From Amorphoplanes digitatis (lineage in GTDB: Bacteria; Actinomycetota; Actinomycetes; Mycobacteriales; Micromonosporaceae), in contig NZ_JACHNH010000001.1 in the NCBI RefSeq assembly GCF_014205335.1, forward strand, positions 2,474,501 to 2,538,500: a stretch of DNA of 64,000 nucleotides, given 5' to 3'. Positions 62,323 to 64,000 of the stretch are shown here, in pieces. Under the pieces are notes generated by a model. The model worked only from the letters and a program-made list of their open reading frames with translations. It had not been told where the DNA came from and did no database searches. Position 1 is the stretch's first letter, and every line of letters begins with the position of its first letter. The position numbers and the translations under genes are program-made.

Positions 62323-63326
62323 GTGGCTGTCTCCATCACGTCCTGTTTCCACAGATGGGCGATGTCCCCGAAGTGCCGGCGCACCCAGTCGTCGTCGTAG
62401 ATGGTGTCGAGATACCGCTCGCCCCGGTCCGGGAAGATCAGCACGCACGCGGCGCCCGCCGGGATCCGGGGGCGCGTGCGCTCCAGCGCCGCCACCACCG
62501 CACCCGAGGAGCCGCCGGCCAGGACCGCCTCCTGCGCGACGAGCTGACGGCAGCCCACCACGGCGCTCGCGTCGTCGACGTGCACGACCTCGTCGGCCAG
62601 GCCGTCGAGGTAGAGCGCCGGGCGCACCGCGGCGCCGTGCCCGGGTATCAGCCGGGCCGCGAGCTGGTTGCCGAAGATGGCGCTGCCGACCGCGTCCACC
62701 GCCACGAACCGGGTACCGAGCCCCTGCTCCCGGGCGTACTCCACGCAGCCGCGCAGCGTTCCGCATGAGCTCGTGGCGCAGAACAGCAGGTCCGGCGGCG
62801 CCGGGAGCGCCGTGACGATCTCGTGCATGGTGGTCCGGTGCGCGCGCGGGTTCAGCGGATTGGAGTACTGGTCGGGGCAGTAGCCGTACGGCGTGGCCGC
62901 GGCCAGCTCGCGCACCCGGGCGATCCGCACCGGCAGGTACTCGCCGGTCGCCGCGTCGGTGCGGGTGACCACCTCGACCTCGGCGCCCAGCGCCCGCATG
63001 ATGGCGATGTTCTGCGCGTTGGTCCGCGGATCGACCACACAGACGAACCTGACACCGTAGTACGCGCACACCTGCGCCAGCCCGATGCCCAGATTGCCCG
63101 AACTGGACTCGACCACCACGGAGCGGCCCGGCACGATCCGCCCGGAGGCGATGCCGTGACGGATCATCTCGAGCGCGGAGCGGTCCTTGACGCTACCGCC
63201 GGGGTTGTAGGCCTCCAGCTTCGCGAACACGCGAAAGGGCCTGCTGCCGCCGAGCCTTGCCAGCTCGACGAGCGGGGTCGAACCGACCGTGGCGGTTATC
63301 CCGCTGACGAATGCCGGCAAATTCAT
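62316..63326 (-). CDS. sbnA: SbnA-like PLP-dependent synthase for L-2,3-diaminopropionate
   Basis: 336 aa, cysteine-synthase fold. PLP lysine in NPGGSVKDRSALEM (~50), SSSGNLGIGLAQV for substrate binding, TSSCGTLRGC, and C-terminal LAGGSSGAVVAAL. In staphyloferrin B and viomycin-type pathways such enzymes join O-phosphoserine and glutamate before SbnB acts. ATG 63326 starts at the conserved GITATVGSTPLV region. A cluster box (GTCCTTCTCTGC) ends exactly 32 nt upstream, as for the hydroxylase gene. Confidence 0.9.
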   Translation of the reverse strand: MNLPAFVSGITATVGSTPLVELARLGGSRPFRVFAKLEAYNPGGSVKDRSALEMIRHGIASGRIVPGRSVVVESSSGNLGIGLAQVCAYYGVRFVCVVDPRTNAQNIAIMRALGAEVEVVTRTDAATGEYLPVRIARVRELAAATPYGYCPDQYSNPLNPRAHRTTMHEIVTALPAPPDLLFCATSSCGTLRGCVEYAREQGLGTRFVAVDAVGSAIFGNQLAARLIPGHGAAVRPALYLDGLADEVVHVDDASAVVGCRQLVAQEAVLAGGSSGAVVAALERTRPRIPAGAACVLIFPDRGERYLDTIYDDDWVRRHFGDIAHLWKQDVMETATC

Positions 63327-63358
63327 GGATCGAGCCTTGCCGCGCCGCGGCACCGCTC

Positions 63359-63413
63359 GCAGAGAAGGACGCGCAGAGATCCCGACAGCCCGGGTACGCC
63401 GGTTGTTCTCTCA
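63359..63413. promoter_or_regulatory. Divergent SbnA-like / second NRPS promoter with two cluster boxes
   Basis: Minus strand: GTCCTTCTCTGC (63370 to 63359), 32 nt before ATG 63326. Plus strand: GTTGTTCTCTCA (63402-63413), exactly 74 nt before ATG 63488. A partial third copy (GATCTCTGC, minus strand, 63381 to 63373) is in tandem with the first. Confidence 0.6.
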
Positions 63414-63487
63414 CGGACGGCCCACCCGGCGGACACCCTGATATCGAGCCGGGCCCGCGCGGGCCCGCTGCTGCGGAGGGTAGCCCG

Positions 63488-64000
63488 ATGACCGAGACCA
63501 TGGACCCGGCGACGCTGCGTGCGGAGCTGGCGCGCCGGCGGCTGCTGGGCGCCACCACCGCCCGGCCCGCCGCCGGACCGACCCGCGCCGACCGCGGCGC
63601 CGATCTCCCGCTGTCGCACGCACAGCACCGCCTCTGGGTTCTGGACCAGGTGCGGCCCGGCAGCACCGAGTACCTGACGAGCGTGGCCCTGCGGCTGCGC
63701 GGCGACCTGGACGCCGGCGCCCTGCGCGCGGCACTGGACGCCGTCGTGGCCCGCCACGAGGTGCTGCGCACCCGGTACACCCTGAGCGCCGCCGGCGACC
63801 CGGTCCAGGTGATCGACGAACCGGGCCCGGTCGAGCTGACCGTCCTCGACCTGCGCGCACTCGCCCCGGCCGACCGCGAGGCGCGGATCGCCGCCCTCGG
63901 CACCCATGACCGGCAGCCGGTCGACCTGGCCGAGGGCCCGCCGCTGCGCGCGACCCTGGCCCGCCTCGCCGACGGCGAGCACGCCCTGGTGCTCACCGTG
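63488..64000 (+). CDS. Second non-ribosomal peptide synthetase, N-terminal part (truncated by window)
   Basis: 171 codons visible, open at the right edge. After a short N-terminal helix (LRAELARRRLLG) a condensation domain begins: LPLSHAQHRLWVLDQVRPG, then VVARHEVLRTRYTL. The His-His catalytic motif lies beyond the window. It is divergent from the SbnA-like gene and carries the same box at the same spacing as mbtH. It might be upstream of the two-module NRPS in assembly order or a separate line; this cannot be decided here. Confidence 0.93.
   Translation, partial: MTETMDPATLRAELARRRLLGATTARPAAGPTRADRGADLPLSHAQHRLWVLDQVRPGSTEYLTSVALRLRGDLDAGALRAALDAVVARHEVLRTRYTLSAAGDPVQVIDEPGPVELTVLDLRALAPADREARIAALGTHDRQPVDLAEGPPLRATLARLADGEHALVLTV

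Overview
The window is very GC-rich chromosomal DNA with short intergenic gaps, frequent GTG/TTG starts, many Tat-type signal peptides and strong actinobacterial family signatures. It most likely comes from a filamentous actinomycete of the Micromonosporaceae (Actinoplanes-like). The genus is an inference from gene content; no rRNA or other taxonomic marker is present. No tRNA, rRNA, CRISPR array, insertion sequence or replication origin was recognised.

Layout. 1-5.5 kb: the end of a polysaccharide deacetylase, a membrane-anchored GH5 glycosidase, an MBL-fold hydrolase and a Tat-exported flavoprotein. 5.5-10.3 kb: a LacI-type regulator divergent from a MalEFG-like sugar ABC importer that lacks its own ATPase. 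10.3-14.6 kb: a DUF2975/XRE pair with twin palindromes, a secreted lipoprotein, a secreted matrixin-like protease, a DUF2750 protein and a GAF-GGDEF protein. 14.7-20.4 kb: a four-gene operon (transporter, Gfo/Idh oxidoreductase, PQQ-type sugar dehydrogenase with PKD domain, sugar epimerase) with a LacI-type palindrome upstream and a terminator downstream.

20.6-37.3 kb looks like a rubber (cis-1,4-polyisoprene) utilisation island. It holds two latex clearing proteins (Lcp) with all key haem-pocket residues. A two-subunit molybdenum hydroxylase overlaps the second lcp, as with OxiAB in known rubber degraders. Upstream lie an acyl-CoA ligase (frameshifted), aldehyde dehydrogenase, acyl-CoA dehydrogenase, two enoyl-CoA hydratase-type proteins and a thiolase. 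TetR- and GntR-type regulators are interspersed, including a protein with two TetR units. Short motifs recur in the divergent promoters, suggesting one regulon that converts polymer to aldehydes, acids and acyl-CoA. A decayed chemoreceptor gene lies at the edge.

37.3-47.5 kb is accessory: hypothetical proteins, an M28 aminopeptidase, a GH10 xylanase with a ricin-type lectin domain and a CGAAA-N-TTTCG promoter motif, and a classical TetR/tetO-like switch controlling a quinone-oxidoreductase-like enzyme.

47.5-64 kb is a biosynthetic gene cluster that continues beyond the right edge. It has a two-module NRPS (C-A-T-C-A-T), an Fe(II)/2-oxoglutarate hydroxylase, a class II lanthipeptide synthetase (LanM) with a small Cys-containing candidate precursor, a large LuxR (LAL) activator, MbtH, SbnA/SbnB-like enzymes for L-2,3-diaminopropionate, and the start of a second NRPS. 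A related pyrimidine-rich 12-mer occurs upstream of both NRPS-type and lanthipeptide genes at conserved spacing. This supports one co-regulated NRPS plus RiPP cluster and is the most unusual system in the window.
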